Assembly: GCA_902795045.1 (NCBI GenBank) | Contig: CADBJU010000001.1 | Location: 1-64,000, forward strand | Length of the DNA: 64,000 bases | DNA from: Oscillospiraceae bacterium | GTDB lineage: Bacteria > Bacillota > Clostridia > Oscillospirales > Oscillospiraceae | Reading direction: 5' to 3' | Translations under genes and position numbers: made by a program | The notes under the pieces: model-generated | Databases searched by the model: none | The model's input: the letters and a program-made list of their open reading frames with translations, nothing else | Told to the model about the DNA's origin: nothing | In this document: positions 31,537 through 40,800 of the stretch, piece by piece | Position numbering within the stretch: the first letter of the stretch is position 1 | Layout: every line of letters begins with the position of its first letter

Positions 31537-31556
31537 ACGCGCACCTCCTTTCAATA

Positions 31557-31739
31557 CCCTCTCCGCCCCAGCGGCCCAGGCCGGCTTCTCTTGCCCCTTT
31601 GGGGCAATTCACCTTCTGTGCGCACTGGGGCACCTCCCCCAAAGGGGGAGGCAAGTGCCTTTGTTCAAATCATGGGCTTGGCTCCCCCTCTGGGGGAGCT
31701 GGCACGGCGCGTTTCACGCAAGCGCCGTGACTGAGAGGG
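31557..31739. repeat. CCCTCTC...GAGAGGG palindromic element, copy 1 (183 bp)
   Basis: The element begins CCCTCTCCGCCCCAG and ends CGTGACTGAGAGGG, with internal palindromes such as CTCCCCCAAAGGGGGAG and GGCTCCCCCTCTGGGGGAGC. Its reverse complement matches copy 2 at 35396-35510. It fills the space between glnA and the ANTAR gene and abuts the glnA stop codon. It resembles the non-coding MITE-like repeats common in Oscillospiraceae intergenic regions. Confidence 0.85.
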
Positions 31740-32951
31740 TCACCGCTCGCAGTATGCGGCGATGATCGCCTCGGGGACATGGCGCCGGACAAAGTCACTG
31801 TGAAGGGCCAGGGCATTCGCTTCCTTGAGCGAGGTCGGCAGACGCTCAAAGCCGCGCAGGATTTCCTCCGGCGCCGTAAAGAGGTTGAGATCAGCGCTGG
31901 GCGGCAGGGGAAGTCCCGCCTCGATGCCGTCAAGCCCCGCGTGGATCAAAAGGGCAAAGGCCAGGTAGGGGTTCACCCCGGGATCGGCAGAGCGCAGCTC
32001 GGCTCGTTTCCCGAGACCCGGCGCCGCGGGGATGCGGATGAGCTGGGAGCGGTTTTCGCTTGACCAGGTGATATAGCCAGGCGCTTTCCGACTGCCGAGG
32101 CGCAGATACGAGTTTTCCGTCGGGTTGAGAAAGGCGGTGATCTCCCTGATGTGTGACATGATGCCAGCGATCACCTGTCCGAGCAGATCGCGTCCGTCTT
32201 GCCTTTCAACAGAGATGTTGATGTGCATCCCATTTCCCGCCTGATCCGGAAGCGGCTTGGGAGAGAAATCAGCAGCTAAGCCGTTTCGCGCGACGATCGC
32301 CTCCACCACGGCGCGGAAGGTCAGGGCGTTGTCGGCAGCGGCCAGCGGGGCGGAGTAACGAAAGTCGATCTCGTTCTGACCCGGTCCCTCCTCATGGTGG
32401 GAGCACTCCGGCTGGATCCCCATCTGACTGAGGGTGAGGCAGATCTCGCGCCGTACATTCTCCCCTTTATCCATGGGGGCGATGTCCATATAGCCCGCCC
32501 GGTCAAAGGGGATCTTTGTGGGTTCCCCGTCCTCGTCGGTTTTGAAGAGATAAAACTCCATCTCCGTGCCGAAGGCAAAGGAGATCCCGCGCTTTGCCGC
32601 GCGCTCCACGGCTTTTCTGAGCAGGGCGCGGGAATCCGTTTCGAGAGTCGTCCCGTCCGGGTGGGCAACGCCGCAGAACATTCGCACCACCTTGCCGTTT
32701 TCACCCCGCCAGGGCAGGGAGGCAAGCGTGCCGGGATCGGGATGCAGGAAGAGATCGGAGCGCACCTCGCCCCCAAAACCGGCAATGGCGGAGGCGTCTA
32801 TGGCGATGCCGTGTCGAAAGGCGCGATCCAGCTCTGTCGGCAGAATGGCGATGTTTTTCTGTTTCCCGAAGACATCACAAAAGGCCAGACGGATGAAGCG
32901 CACATCCTCCTGTTCCACATACTGGCGTACTTCCTGTTCGGTAAAGTCCAT
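31740..32951 (-). CDS. glnA: Glutamine synthetase, type I, short C-terminus
   Basis: The protein makes glutamine from glutamate, ammonia and ATP. Type I motifs are present: RLAFCDVFGKQKNIAI at the N-terminus, FGTEMEFYLF, HHEEGPGQNEIDF, AGNGMHIN and SENRSQLIRIPAAPG, then ELRSADPGVNPYLAFA. At 403 residues it is about 40 shorter than usual. It stops after VPEAIIAAYCER and lacks the conserved VHPWE-type tail of type I enzymes, with the repeat element starting directly at its stop codon. The start at 32951 follows AAAGGAG. The promoter lies at 33116-33144. It may be active, truncated or regulatory. Confidence 0.9.
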   Translation of the reverse strand: MDFTEQEVRQYVEQEDVRFIRLAFCDVFGKQKNIAILPTELDRAFRHGIAIDASAIAGFGGEVRSDLFLHPDPGTLASLPWRGENGKVVRMFCGVAHPDGTTLETDSRALLRKAVERAAKRGISFAFGTEMEFYLFKTDEDGEPTKIPFDRAGYMDIAPMDKGENVRREICLTLSQMGIQPECSHHEEGPGQNEIDFRYSAPLAAADNALTFRAVVEAIVARNGLAADFSPKPLPDQAGNGMHINISVERQDGRDLLGQVIAGIMSHIREITAFLNPTENSYLRLGSRKAPGYITWSSENRSQLIRIPAAPGLGKRAELRSADPGVNPYLAFALLIHAGLDGIEAGLPLPPSADLNLFTAPEEILRGFERLPTSLKEANALALHSDFVRRHVPEAIIAAYCER

Positions 32952-32993
32952 CCTGTTTGGCTCCTTTCCGATTTGCATCTATTCGTTACTGTA

Positions 32994-33077
32994 TGTCATC
33001 CTGAGCGCCAGCGAAGGATCTTTTGGCATCATGAAACAGAGAAAAGATTCTTCGTCGCTATGCTCCTCGGAATGACA
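32994..33077. repeat. GTCATcCTGAGCG palindromic repeat in the glnA leader
   Basis: TGTCATCCTGAGCGCCAGCG then AAGGATCTTTT pairs with AAAAGATTCTTCG then CTCGGAATGACA across about 84 bases with some mismatches. This is a widely dispersed bacterial intergenic repeat pattern. It lies between the glnA promoter and its start, so it is transcribed as a long hairpin in the leader. Confidence 0.75.
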
Positions 33078-33115
33078 AAGTGAATAAGGCTTTCCGATTC
33101 GTTCAACATGACGAA

Positions 33116-33144
33116 AGATAACATTGCGCAGAATACTTTGTCAA
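33116..33144 (-). promoter_or_regulatory. Promoter of glnA
   Basis: TTGACA (33144-33139), 17 bases and TTATCT (33121-33116) on the minus strand. It is divergent from the glnN promoter 30 bases away. Confidence 0.7.
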
Positions 33145-33173
33145 TGCAAATCGGTGAAAAATTTTGAAGGACC

Positions 33174-33202
33174 TTGACAAAAGCACCGATCAGGTCTATA
33201 CT
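33174..33202 (+). promoter_or_regulatory. Promoter of glnN
   Basis: TTGACA (33174-33179), 17 bases and TATACT (33197-33202). It directly precedes the attenuator leader of the type III glutamine synthetase gene. Confidence 0.85.
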
Positions 33203-33213
33203 CGCGAGCGTCT

Positions 33214-33271
33214 TGAGACAACGACGTCTCAGAGGGCTAAGTGCCCCCTGTACGTCGTTGTCTCTTTTTTT
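33214..33271 (+). promoter_or_regulatory. glnN leader: hexaloop hairpin overlapping an intrinsic terminator
   Basis: TGAGAC-AACGAC-GTCTCA (33214-33231) is a six-pair hairpin with an A..G.. hexaloop. Its 5' arm and loop also form the left side of a strong terminator: GAGACAACGACG (33215-33226) pairs with CGTCGTTGTCTC (33253-33264), followed by seven T. Forming one structure prevents the other. A second inner stem (GGGC-TAAGT-GCCC) lies between the terminator arms. The arrangement mirrors the pyrG leader and points to ANTAR antitermination. Confidence 0.7.
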
Positions 33272-33299
33272 GTTTTCAAATTTTGAAAGGGTGAAGCAT

Positions 33300-35393
33300 A
33301 TGAAATCCGTACCGGAAACATTCGGCAGTCTTGTATTTGACGACCGCACCATGAAAGCCCGCCTCTCAGGCGAGGTCTACCACGCCATGAAGCAGACCAT
33401 GAAGAAGGGCCAGCCCCTTGATCCCAAGGTGGCAAACGCCGTCGCGACCAGCATGCGCGACTGGGCCGTGGAGCACGGCGCCACACACTTTACCCACTGG
33501 TTCCAGCCCCTCACCGGTGTCACGGCGGAGAAGCACGACGGCTTCATCTCCCCGGCTCCCGACGGCGGCGTCATCATGGAGTTTTCCGGCAAGGAGCTCA
33601 TCCGCGGCGAACCGGACGCAAGCTCCTTCCCCTCCGGCGGCCTGCGCGCCACCTTTGAGGCGAGGGGCTACACCGCCTGGGATCCCACCTCCTATGCCTT
33701 CATCAAGGGCAAGGTGCTCTGCATCCCGACAGCCTTCTGCTCCTACGGCGGCGAAGCCCTGGATAAAAAGACGCCGCTGCTCAGGTCCATGGAGGCGCTC
33801 AACCGTGAGGCGCTGCGTATCCTGCGCCTCTTTGGCAACAGCGATGTCACTCACGTCACTTGTTCTGTCGGTCCGGAACAGGAGTATTTCCTCGTAGACC
33901 GCGAGCTTTATAAAAAGCGCCGTGACCTCATCTATACCGGGCGGACGCTCTTCGGCGCAAAGCCGCCCAAGGGGCAGGAGCTGGACGACCATTACTTCGG
34001 CGTCATCAAGCCGCGGGTGCAGGCGTATATGGAGGAGCTGAACGAGGAGCTCTGGAAGCTTGGCATCCTCGCCAAGACCGAGCACAACGAGGTCGCCCCC
34101 TGCCAGCATGAGCTTGCGCCCATCTATTCCACCACCAACATCGCAACCGACCACAACCAGCTCACCATGGAGGTCATGCAGAAGGTGGCCGAGAAGCACG
34201 GCCTGATGTGCCTGCTGCACGAAAAGCCCTTTGCAGGTGTCAACGGCTCCGGCAAGCACAACAACTGGTCCATCGCCACCGACACGGGTGTGAACCTTCT
34301 CTCTCCCGGCGAATCCCCATACGAAAACGCGCAGTTCCTGCTGTTTCTGATCGCGGTCATCGAAGCCGTGGATGAGTACGCCGATCTCTTGCGGGCAAGC
34401 GTCGCCACGGCCGGCAACGACCACCGCCTGGGCGCCAACGAAGCGCCGCCGGCTGTGGTATCCATCTTCCTGGGCGATGAGCTGACGGCGGTGCTGGACG
34501 CCCTGGAGAAGGAGCAGCCCTACGCCGGAACTACAAGGCCCGAAATGATGCTGGGCGTGCTGACCCTGCCGCGTTTCCTGCGCGATACCACCGACCGCAA
34601 CCGTACCTCGCCCTTTGCCTTCACGGGCAACAAGTTTGAATTTCGTATGGTGGGCTCCTCCAACTCCATCGCCTGCGCCAACATCATGCTGAACTCCGCC
34701 GTGGCGGACACGCTGCGGAAGTTTGCTGATGAACTGGAAAAAAGCACGGACTTTGACACAACACTCCATGCCCTGCTGATCGAGAGCCTGAAGGCCCACA
34801 AGCGCATCCTCTTCAACGGCAACGGCTATGACGATGCCTGGATCGAGGAGGCGACACAGGTGCGCGGCCTGCACAATCTGCGCACCACGCCGGACGCCAT
34901 GAAAGCTCTGCTCGAGCCGAAGAACATGGAGATGCTGCTGCGGCAAAAGGTCTATTCTGAAACGGAGCTGCGCTCCCGCTATGAGATCATGCTGGAAAAC
35001 TACTGCAAGACCATCGTCATCGAGGCCAACACCATGGCGGAGATGACGCGCAAGGAGATCCTGCCCGCCGTGACGAAGTACTGCGCCGCCGTGGCAGAGG
35101 GTGCGGGCAAGAAGCGCGCGCTTGTGCCGACGCTGCCCTGCACCTATGAGACGGGCCTTGTGGAAAAGCTCTCGGTACTGTCAGATCAGATCGAAAAGAG
35201 TGTGGAGGCACTGGAGGGTACGCTCGTGAAGCTCTCCACGGTTTCGGAGATCACTGCGCTTTCCGAGACGATCCGGGATAAGCTGCTGCCGAAGATGGCG
35301 GAGCTTCGCGCTGTGGCGGACGAGGCGGAGGTCATGACGGCGAAGGAATACTGGCCTTTCCCGACTTACGGCGAAATTCTTTTCGCCATGTAA
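33300..35393 (+). CDS. glnN: Glutamine synthetase, type III
   Basis: The 697-residue enzyme has the normal type III length. It begins [20 protein letters not shown] and contains [32 protein letters not shown] and DPTSYAF. Further on come [33 protein letters not shown] and KHNNWSIAT, all typical of the GSIII family of gut anaerobes. The ATG at 33300 follows AAAGGGTGAAG and lies 29 bases after the leader terminator. A longer frame to 33174 would pass through the promoter and is rejected. It is divergent from glnA. Confidence 0.97.
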   Translation: MKSVPETFGSLVFDDRTMKARLSGEVYHAMKQTMKKGQPLDPKVANAVATSMRDWAVEHGATHFTHWFQPLTGVTAEKHDGFISPAPDGGVIMEFSGKELIRGEPDASSFPSGGLRATFEARGYTAWDPTSYAFIKGKVLCIPTAFCSYGGEALDKKTPLLRSMEALNREALRILRLFGNSDVTHVTCSVGPEQEYFLVDRELYKKRRDLIYTGRTLFGAKPPKGQELDDHYFGVIKPRVQAYMEELNEELWKLGILAKTEHNEVAPCQHELAPIYSTTNIATDHNQLTMEVMQKVAEKHGLMCLLHEKPFAGVNGSGKHNNWSIATDTGVNLLSPGESPYENAQFLLFLIAVIEAVDEYADLLRASVATAGNDHRLGANEAPPAVVSIFLGDELTAVLDALEKEQPYAGTTRPEMMLGVLTLPRFLRDTTDRNRTSPFAFTGNKFEFRMVGSSNSIACANIMLNSAVADTLRKFADELEKSTDFDTTLHALLIESLKAHKRILFNGNGYDDAWIEEATQVRGLHNLRTTPDAMKALLEPKNMEMLLRQKVYSETELRSRYEIMLENYCKTIVIEANTMAEMTRKEILPAVTKYCAAVAEGAGKKRALVPTLPCTYETGLVEKLSVLSDQIEKSVEALEGTLVKLSTVSEITALSETIRDKLLPKMAELRAVADEAEVMTAKEYWPFPTYGEILFAM

Positions 35394-35395
35394 AG

Positions 35396-35510
35396 CCCTC
35401 TCAGTCACGTCGGTATACCGCCGTGACAGCTCCCCCAGTGGGGGAGCCAAGAAGCTTGCCTCTCCCACTGGGATAGGTGCCCCAGCGTCGCAACACTGGG
35501 GCGGAGAGGG
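35396..35510. repeat. CCCTCTC...GAGAGGG palindromic element, copy 2 (115 bp)
   Basis: The element begins CCCTCTCAGTCACG, contains CAGCTCCCCCAGTGGGGGAG and ends ACTGGGGCGGAGAGGG. It is inverted relative to copy 1 and shorter by an internal segment. It occupies the gap between glnN and glmS, starting two bases after the glnN stop. It replaces any promoter or glmS ribozyme that might have been expected there. Confidence 0.85.
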
Positions 35511-35543
35511 CCTGCACGAATTTAAGGAAGAAGGAGCAACATT

Positions 35544-37367
35544 ATGTGTGGGATCGTTGGATTTACCGGAACACGCCAAGCTGCGCCGGTGCTGCTTGGA
35601 GGACTGGAAAGACTCGAATACCGGGGCTATGACTCGGCCGGGATCGCGGTACTCCATGACGCGGCGATTCAGGTGGAGAAGGTCAGCGGACGCATTGCCA
35701 AACTGCGCGAGAAAACGGAAGATGGTGCTTTGACACCGGGGTTCGCCGGTATCGGCCACACCCGCTGGGCGACCCACGGCGCGCCGACGGATCAGAACGC
35801 TCATCCGCATTTGTCGAATGACGGACGCTTTGCCGTAGTACACAACGGCATCATCGAAAACTATCTGGAGCTTCGCAAAGAACTCATCCGGGCTGGTTAT
35901 GTCTTTCAGAGCGAGACGGACACGGAGACCATCGTCCACCTCTTGGAGCTTTACTATGACGGGGACATCAAGGCTGCCGTCATGAAGACCGCCGCGCGGC
36001 TGGAGGGCTCCTACGCCCTCGGCATTGTCTGCACCGACACACCGGACGCCCTCTACGTCGTGCGAGAGGCAAGTCCCCTGATTCTCGGCGTCGGTGTGGG
36101 GGAGAACTATTTTGCCTCGGATGTGACGGCACTGGTATCGCATACGAAAAACGTGATCTACCTGGAGGACGGTGAGTTTGCAAGGCTCACACCGGACAGC
36201 ATCACGGTCTGTGACTGCGCCGGGCGCGAGGTGAAAAAGCCCATCAGCCGCGTGACATGGAGCGTGGAAGCCGCGGAGAAGGGCGGCTATGAGCACTTCA
36301 TGCTCAAGGAGATCATGGAGCAGCCCGCCGCTGTCAAGGCCGCCTTGGCCCCGAGAATCCACGAGGGCCGCGTGCAGCTTGACGGCTTCGAGCTGAGCGC
36401 GGAAGAGCTAAAGGGTATCAACAAAATCATCATCACCGCCTGCGGCTCGGCCTATTACGCGGGCTGTTCGGGCCGCTACGCCATCGAACGGCTCTGCCGC
36501 GTCCCGGTGCAGGTGGAGCTTGCAAGCGAGCTGCGCTATTCCGATCCCATGGTGGATGAGCACACGCTGGTGCTGGTGATCTCCCAGTCCGGCGAGACGG
36601 CGGACACCATCGCCGCGCTTAAGGAATGCAAGGCGCGCGGGGCGAAGGTGATCGGCATTGTAAACGTGGTTGGCAGCACGATCGCAAAGCTTGCAAATTT
36701 CACGCTCTACACCTTTGCGGGACCGGAGATCGCCGTCGCCACCACCAAGGGCTATACCACACAGCTCACGGTCCTGTATCTCTTCGCCCTGTACATGGCC
36801 GAAAAGCTCGGGCGCATTGATGCGGAAAGCTACACCGCGCTGGTGAAGGAACTGCAGCACCTGCCGCGAAAAATTCAGCAGACCATCGACATGAACTGGC
36901 AGATCCCGAAGCTTGCAAGCCGTTACGCAAGCCACTCGCTCTTCTTCATCGGGCGCAACACGGACTACGCCGTGGCGCTGGAGGGCGCGCTCAAGATGAA
37001 GGAGATCTCCTACCTCCATGCCGAATCCTACGCGGCCGGAGAGCTCAAGCACGGCACCATCGCCCTCATCGAGGAAAACCAGCCGGTTATCGCCGTCTGC
37101 TGCAACGAAGCGCTCCTGGATAAGACACTCTCCAACATCGTGGAGGTCAAGGCCCGCGGGGCAAAGGTGCTGGCGCTGTCATGCAAGGGCAATAAAAAAA
37201 TCGTCTCCCAGGCGGACGACGTGATCTTCATCCCGCGTGTGGAGACGGTGTTCTCGGCAGCTCTCGCGGTCGTGCCGCTGCAGTTGCTTGCCTATTATAC
37301 GGCAAAAGAAAAAGGCTGCGATATTGACAAGCCGAAGAACCTGGCAAAATCCGTGACAGTGGAGTGA
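35544..37367 (+). CDS. glmS: Glutamine-fructose-6-phosphate aminotransferase (isomerizing)
   Basis: The 607-residue enzyme makes glucosamine-6-phosphate for cell-wall synthesis. The class II amidotransferase domain starts [17 protein letters not shown] with Cys2 as nucleophile and has [10 protein letters not shown]. Two SIS domains follow ([39 protein letters not shown]), and the C-terminus ends [12 protein letters not shown] as in the family. AAGGAGCAACATT precedes the ATG. No glmS ribozyme core is visible upstream. It is 5 bases from guaA. Confidence 0.96.
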   Translation: MCGIVGFTGTRQAAPVLLGGLERLEYRGYDSAGIAVLHDAAIQVEKVSGRIAKLREKTEDGALTPGFAGIGHTRWATHGAPTDQNAHPHLSNDGRFAVVHNGIIENYLELRKELIRAGYVFQSETDTETIVHLLELYYDGDIKAAVMKTAARLEGSYALGIVCTDTPDALYVVREASPLILGVGVGENYFASDVTALVSHTKNVIYLEDGEFARLTPDSITVCDCAGREVKKPISRVTWSVEAAEKGGYEHFMLKEIMEQPAAVKAALAPRIHEGRVQLDGFELSAEELKGINKIIITACGSAYYAGCSGRYAIERLCRVPVQVELASELRYSDPMVDEHTLVLVISQSGETADTIAALKECKARGAKVIGIVNVVGSTIAKLANFTLYTFAGPEIAVATTKGYTTQLTVLYLFALYMAEKLGRIDAESYTALVKELQHLPRKIQQTIDMNWQIPKLASRYASHSLFFIGRNTDYAVALEGALKMKEISYLHAESYAAGELKHGTIALIEENQPVIAVCCNEALLDKTLSNIVEVKARGAKVLALSCKGNKKIVSQADDVIFIPRVETVFSAALAVVPLQLLAYYTAKEKGCDIDKPKNLAKSVTVE

Positions 37368-37372
37368 GGACC

Positions 37373-38908
37373 ATGCAGGAAAAGATCCTTGTTTTGGATT
37401 TCGGCGGTCAGTATAACCTCCTGATCGCCCGGCGGATTCGGCAGCAGCATGTCTATGCCGAAGTGAAGTCTTATAACGGCATCACTTTGGAACAGATACA
37501 GAGGGAAGGCTATAAGGGCATCGTCTTTACCGGCGGGCCGAACAGCGTCTATGATCCGGCCTCGCCGCACTTCGACCCCGGAATCCTCAGACTCGGTATC
37601 CCGATCCTCGGCATCTGCTATGGTCATCAGCTTCTGGCATGGATGGCGGGCGGCGAGATTCAGGCCGCCGAGAACGCCAGTGAGTACGGCCGGGTAGCAC
37701 TCAGCGCTGTCGGCGGCATCCTGTTTGATAAGGTCCCGCCGGAAAGCGTCTGCTGGATGAGTCACACGGATTATGTGAGCGCTGTCCCGGTCGGCTTCCG
37801 TATTACCGCTTCCACGGAAAACTGCCCCTGTGCCGCCATGGCGGATGACGAGCGAAGGCTCTATGGTGTGCAGTTTCACCCGGAGGTAACGCACACCGTC
37901 TTTGGCAGCCAAATCCTCCACAATTTCCTGTTCGAGGTCTGCGCCTGCCGGGGAGACTGGACAATGGAGGATTTTGTCTCCGCATCCATAGAGAGATACC
38001 GTCAGGAATTGTCCGGCAAGAATGCTCTGTGCGCCCTGTCCGGCGGGGTGGACTCCGCCGTGGCGGCGGTACTGCTGCATCGGGCCATCGGGAATCGCCT
38101 GACCTGCGTTTTCGTGGATCACGGCCTGCTGCGCAAAGGAGAGCGCGAGCAGGTGGTCAGGGTGTTCCGCCGCCAGTTTCAGATGAATCTGATCGTTGTT
38201 GACGCACGGGAACGCTTTCTCGCAAGGCTCAAGGGCGTCACGGAGCCGGAGCGAAAGCGAAAGATTATCGGCGAGGAGTTTATCCGCGTCTTCGAGGAAG
38301 AAGCTGCGATACTCGGAAAACAGGACGTGCTGGTGCAGGGCACCATTTACCCGGACGTGGTGGAATCCGGCGCGGGCAGCGCGGCTGTGATCAAGAGCCA
38401 CCACAATGTGGGGGGCCTGCCGGAGAAGATCGGCTTTGAGCATATTGTTGAGCCCCTGCGGGAGCTTTTTAAGGATGAGGTCCGCGCTGTGGGACTGGAG
38501 CTTGGTATCCCGGAAGAGCTGGTCATGCGCCAGCCGTTTCCGGGACCGGGCCTCGCCATCCGCGTGATGGGCGAGATCACGGAGGAAAAGCTTACGGTGC
38601 TCCGAGAGGGGGACGCCATTTTCCGGGAGGAGATTATGAGGGCCGGACTTGCGGATGCGCCGAGCCAGTATTTCGCCGTGCTGACGGATAACCGCAGCGT
38701 CGGTGTCATGGGTGACGCCCGCACCTACGGCTGGGTCATTGCCCTGCGTGCGGTGTCCACTGACGACTTCATGACTGCCGACTGGTCGCGCCTGCCGTGG
38801 GAGCTCTTGGAAAGGGCTTCGTCCCGCATCACAAACGAGGTCCGTTCTGTCAGCCGTGTGGTCTACGACATCACGTCGAAGCCGCCCGCTACGGTAGAAT
38901 GGGAATAA
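37373..38908 (+). CDS. guaA: GMP synthase (glutamine-hydrolysing)
   Basis: The 511-residue enzyme aminates XMP to GMP. It has a class I amidotransferase domain ([16 protein letters not shown], nucleophile in [23 protein letters not shown]). This is followed by an ATP-pyrophosphatase domain ([19 protein letters not shown]) and a C-terminal dimerisation domain ending [13 protein letters not shown] use the ATG at 37373 rather than the GTG at 37364. It starts 5 bases after glmS and is presumably co-transcribed with it. Confidence 0.96.
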   Translation: MQEKILVLDFGGQYNLLIARRIRQQHVYAEVKSYNGITLEQIQREGYKGIVFTGGPNSVYDPASPHFDPGILRLGIPILGICYGHQLLAWMAGGEIQAAENASEYGRVALSAVGGILFDKVPPESVCWMSHTDYVSAVPVGFRITASTENCPCAAMADDERRLYGVQFHPEVTHTVFGSQILHNFLFEVCACRGDWTMEDFVSASIERYRQELSGKNALCALSGGVDSAVAAVLLHRAIGNRLTCVFVDHGLLRKGEREQVVRVFRRQFQMNLIVVDARERFLARLKGVTEPERKRKIIGEEFIRVFEEEAAILGKQDVLVQGTIYPDVVESGAGSAAVIKSHHNVGGLPEKIGFEHIVEPLRELFKDEVRAVGLELGIPEELVMRQPFPGPGLAIRVMGEITEEKLTVLREGDAIFREEIMRAGLADAPSQYFAVLTDNRSVGVMGDARTYGWVIALRAVSTDDFMTADWSRLPWELLERASSRITNEVRSVSRVVYDITSKPPATVEWE

Positions 38909-38915
38909 AAAAAGA

Positions 38916-38949
38916 CAGCCGCCACCCTGGAAAAGTCACGGCTGCCTTT
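38916..38949 (+). terminator. Hairpin between guaA and amtB
   Basis: CAGCCG and CGGCTG pair around a 17-base loop, followed by CCTTTATAG. The T-run is weak, so it may only partly stop transcription. A second inverted repeat, GGAGGGC...GCCCTCC, follows at about 38959-38988. Confidence 0.5.
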
Positions 38950-39031
38950 ATAGAGGTAATGGAGGGCAAAAGCACTCATCACCGCCCTCCACTTTAACAA
39001 AGAAATACAGAGAAGTCAAGGAGGGCTTTCT

Positions 39032-40756
39032 ATGTCTGTTGAGTTTTGGTATCTGATTGGCGCGGCACTGGTTTTCTGGATGCAGGCCGGCTTTGCAATG
39101 GTCGAGACAGGATTTACCCGTGCGAAGAATGCGGGAAACATTATCATGAAAAACCTGATGGATTTCTGCATCGGCACCGTGGTGTTTTCCCTGTTGGGAT
39201 ATACGCTGATGATGGGGGAGGACACTTTCTTCGGCCTCATCGGCAAACCGAATCTCCAGCTGTTCACACACTATAAGGAGTTCATCGCCTCTCCGGAAGA
39301 GGGCTTCACCGGCGCAAGCACTTTCGTGTTTAACCTTGTGTTCTGCGCCACGACCGCGACGATCGTCTCCGGCGCAATGGCGGAGCGCACGAAGTTTTCC
39401 GCGTACTGTATCTATTCCGGCATTATCAGCCTTGTGGTATACCCCATCGAGGCGCACTGGATCTGGGGCGGCGGCTGGCTCAGCAAGCTCGGCTTTCACG
39501 ATTACGCGGGCTCCTGCGCGATCCATATGGTGGGCGGCATCGCAGCCTTGATCGGCGCCATCCTGCTGGGCGCGAGAATCGGAAAATATGTGAAGGGCCC
39601 GGACGGCAAGGTCGTCAAGATCAACGCCATTCCCGGCCACTCGATCCCGCTCGGAGCCCTGGGCGTGTTTATCCTCTGGCTCGGCTGGTACGGGTTCAAC
39701 GGTGCGGCGGCGACTTCTCCCTCGGAGCTCTCGTCCATCTTCCTCACGACGACCATCGCCCCGGCTGTCGCTACCTGCACCACCATGATCTACACCTGGA
39801 AGAAGAACGGGAAACCGGATGTGTCCATGTGCCTCAACGCCTCTCTCGCGGGCCTTGTTGCCATTACGGCGGGCTGTGACGCGATGGACGCTCTGGGCGC
39901 AATCATCGTGGGCATTGTTTCGGGCATCCTGGTCGTTGTGGTTGTGGAAACTCTGGATCTGAAGCTGCATGTCGATGATCCTGTCGGCGCTGTGGGTGTC
40001 CATATGGCAAACGGCATGTGGGGTACGCTTGCAGTCGGCCTGCTCGCAAATCCCGATGCTCCTGCCGGATTGAAGGGACTTTTCTATACCGGCTCTTTTA
40101 CACAGCTCGGCATCCAGACGCTGGGACTTGTGACAGTCGCTGTTTATACGACGGTATTGCTGTTTATTACCTTCAGACTCATTGAAAAGACAAACGGCCT
40201 TCGTGCCGATCCCGCGGATGAACTGATCGGCCTGGACGTGAGTGAACATGGTTTGCCCAGCGCTTATGCGGACTTCGTGCCCGCTGTGAACAAATACGCG
40301 GAGTATGGCGTGACCGGCACGGACAGCGTCGTAACCGGGACTGTTCCTCCGGCAGAGGCCATTCCGGTCAGGCGTGAGACCGCTTTGCGCCCGGACAGCC
40401 ACAAGTTTACCAAGGTTGAAATCGTCTTCAAGGAAGAAAAGCTCTATGCCCTCAAGGATGCCATGAGCAGGCTCGGCATCACCGGCATGACAGTTTCGCA
40501 CGTCATGGGCTACGGCATCCAGAAGGGGCAGGTAGAATATTATCGCGGCGTCGCGGTGGAGACCGACCTGCGGCCCAAAGTGCAGGTGGATATTGTGGTC
40601 AGCGCCATCCCGGTGCGTGATGTGATCGAAACCGCCAAGAAGGTGCTGTACACCGGCCATATCGGTGACGGCAAGATCTTTGTCTACGATGTGGAGAACG
40701 TCGTGAAGGTGCGCACCGGTGAAGAAGGATATGACGCCCTGCAGGATGTGGAATAA
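39032..40756 (+). CDS. amtB: Ammonium transporter fused to a P-II signalling domain
   Basis: The 574-residue protein has an AmtB domain at about 1-410: FWMQAGFAMVETGFTRAKN, VSGAMAERTKFSAYCIYSG, GWLSKLGFHDYAGSCAIHMV and LGWYGFNGAAA, with about 11 hydrophobic segments. After a linker, residues about 457-574 form a complete P-II (GlnK) domain with HVMGYGIQKGQVEYYRG, whose T-loop tyrosine is retained, and the C-terminal signature HIGDGKIFVYDVENVVKVRT. Normally GlnK is a separate protein that plugs AmtB. Here sensor and channel are covalently joined at the membrane. AAGGAGGGC precedes the ATG. Confidence 0.96.
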   Translation: MSVEFWYLIGAALVFWMQAGFAMVETGFTRAKNAGNIIMKNLMDFCIGTVVFSLLGYTLMMGEDTFFGLIGKPNLQLFTHYKEFIASPEEGFTGASTFVFNLVFCATTATIVSGAMAERTKFSAYCIYSGIISLVVYPIEAHWIWGGGWLSKLGFHDYAGSCAIHMVGGIAALIGAILLGARIGKYVKGPDGKVVKINAIPGHSIPLGALGVFILWLGWYGFNGAAATSPSELSSIFLTTTIAPAVATCTTMIYTWKKNGKPDVSMCLNASLAGLVAITAGCDAMDALGAIIVGIVSGILVVVVVETLDLKLHVDDPVGAVGVHMANGMWGTLAVGLLANPDAPAGLKGLFYTGSFTQLGIQTLGLVTVAVYTTVLLFITFRLIEKTNGLRADPADELIGLDVSEHGLPSAYADFVPAVNKYAEYGVTGTDSVVTGTVPPAEAIPVRRETALRPDSHKFTKVEIVFKEEKLYALKDAMSRLGITGMTVSHVMGYGIQKGQVEYYRGVAVETDLRPKVQVDIVVSAIPVRDVIETAKKVLYTGHIGDGKIFVYDVENVVKVRTGEEGYDALQDVE

Positions 40757-40800
40757 GGATTTCCTGCGCGCGTATCAATACAACAGATAGGAGAATCATC

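Noticed and set aside
35394-35543. Search for a glmS ribozyme upstream of glmS
   Set aside because: The gap is filled by the CCCTCTC palindromic element, and no ribozyme core sequence is visible.
38959-38988. Riboswitch or ANTAR site upstream of amtB
   Set aside because: GGAGGGC...GCCCTCC is a simple inverted repeat, and no A..G.. hexaloop with a competing terminator is present.
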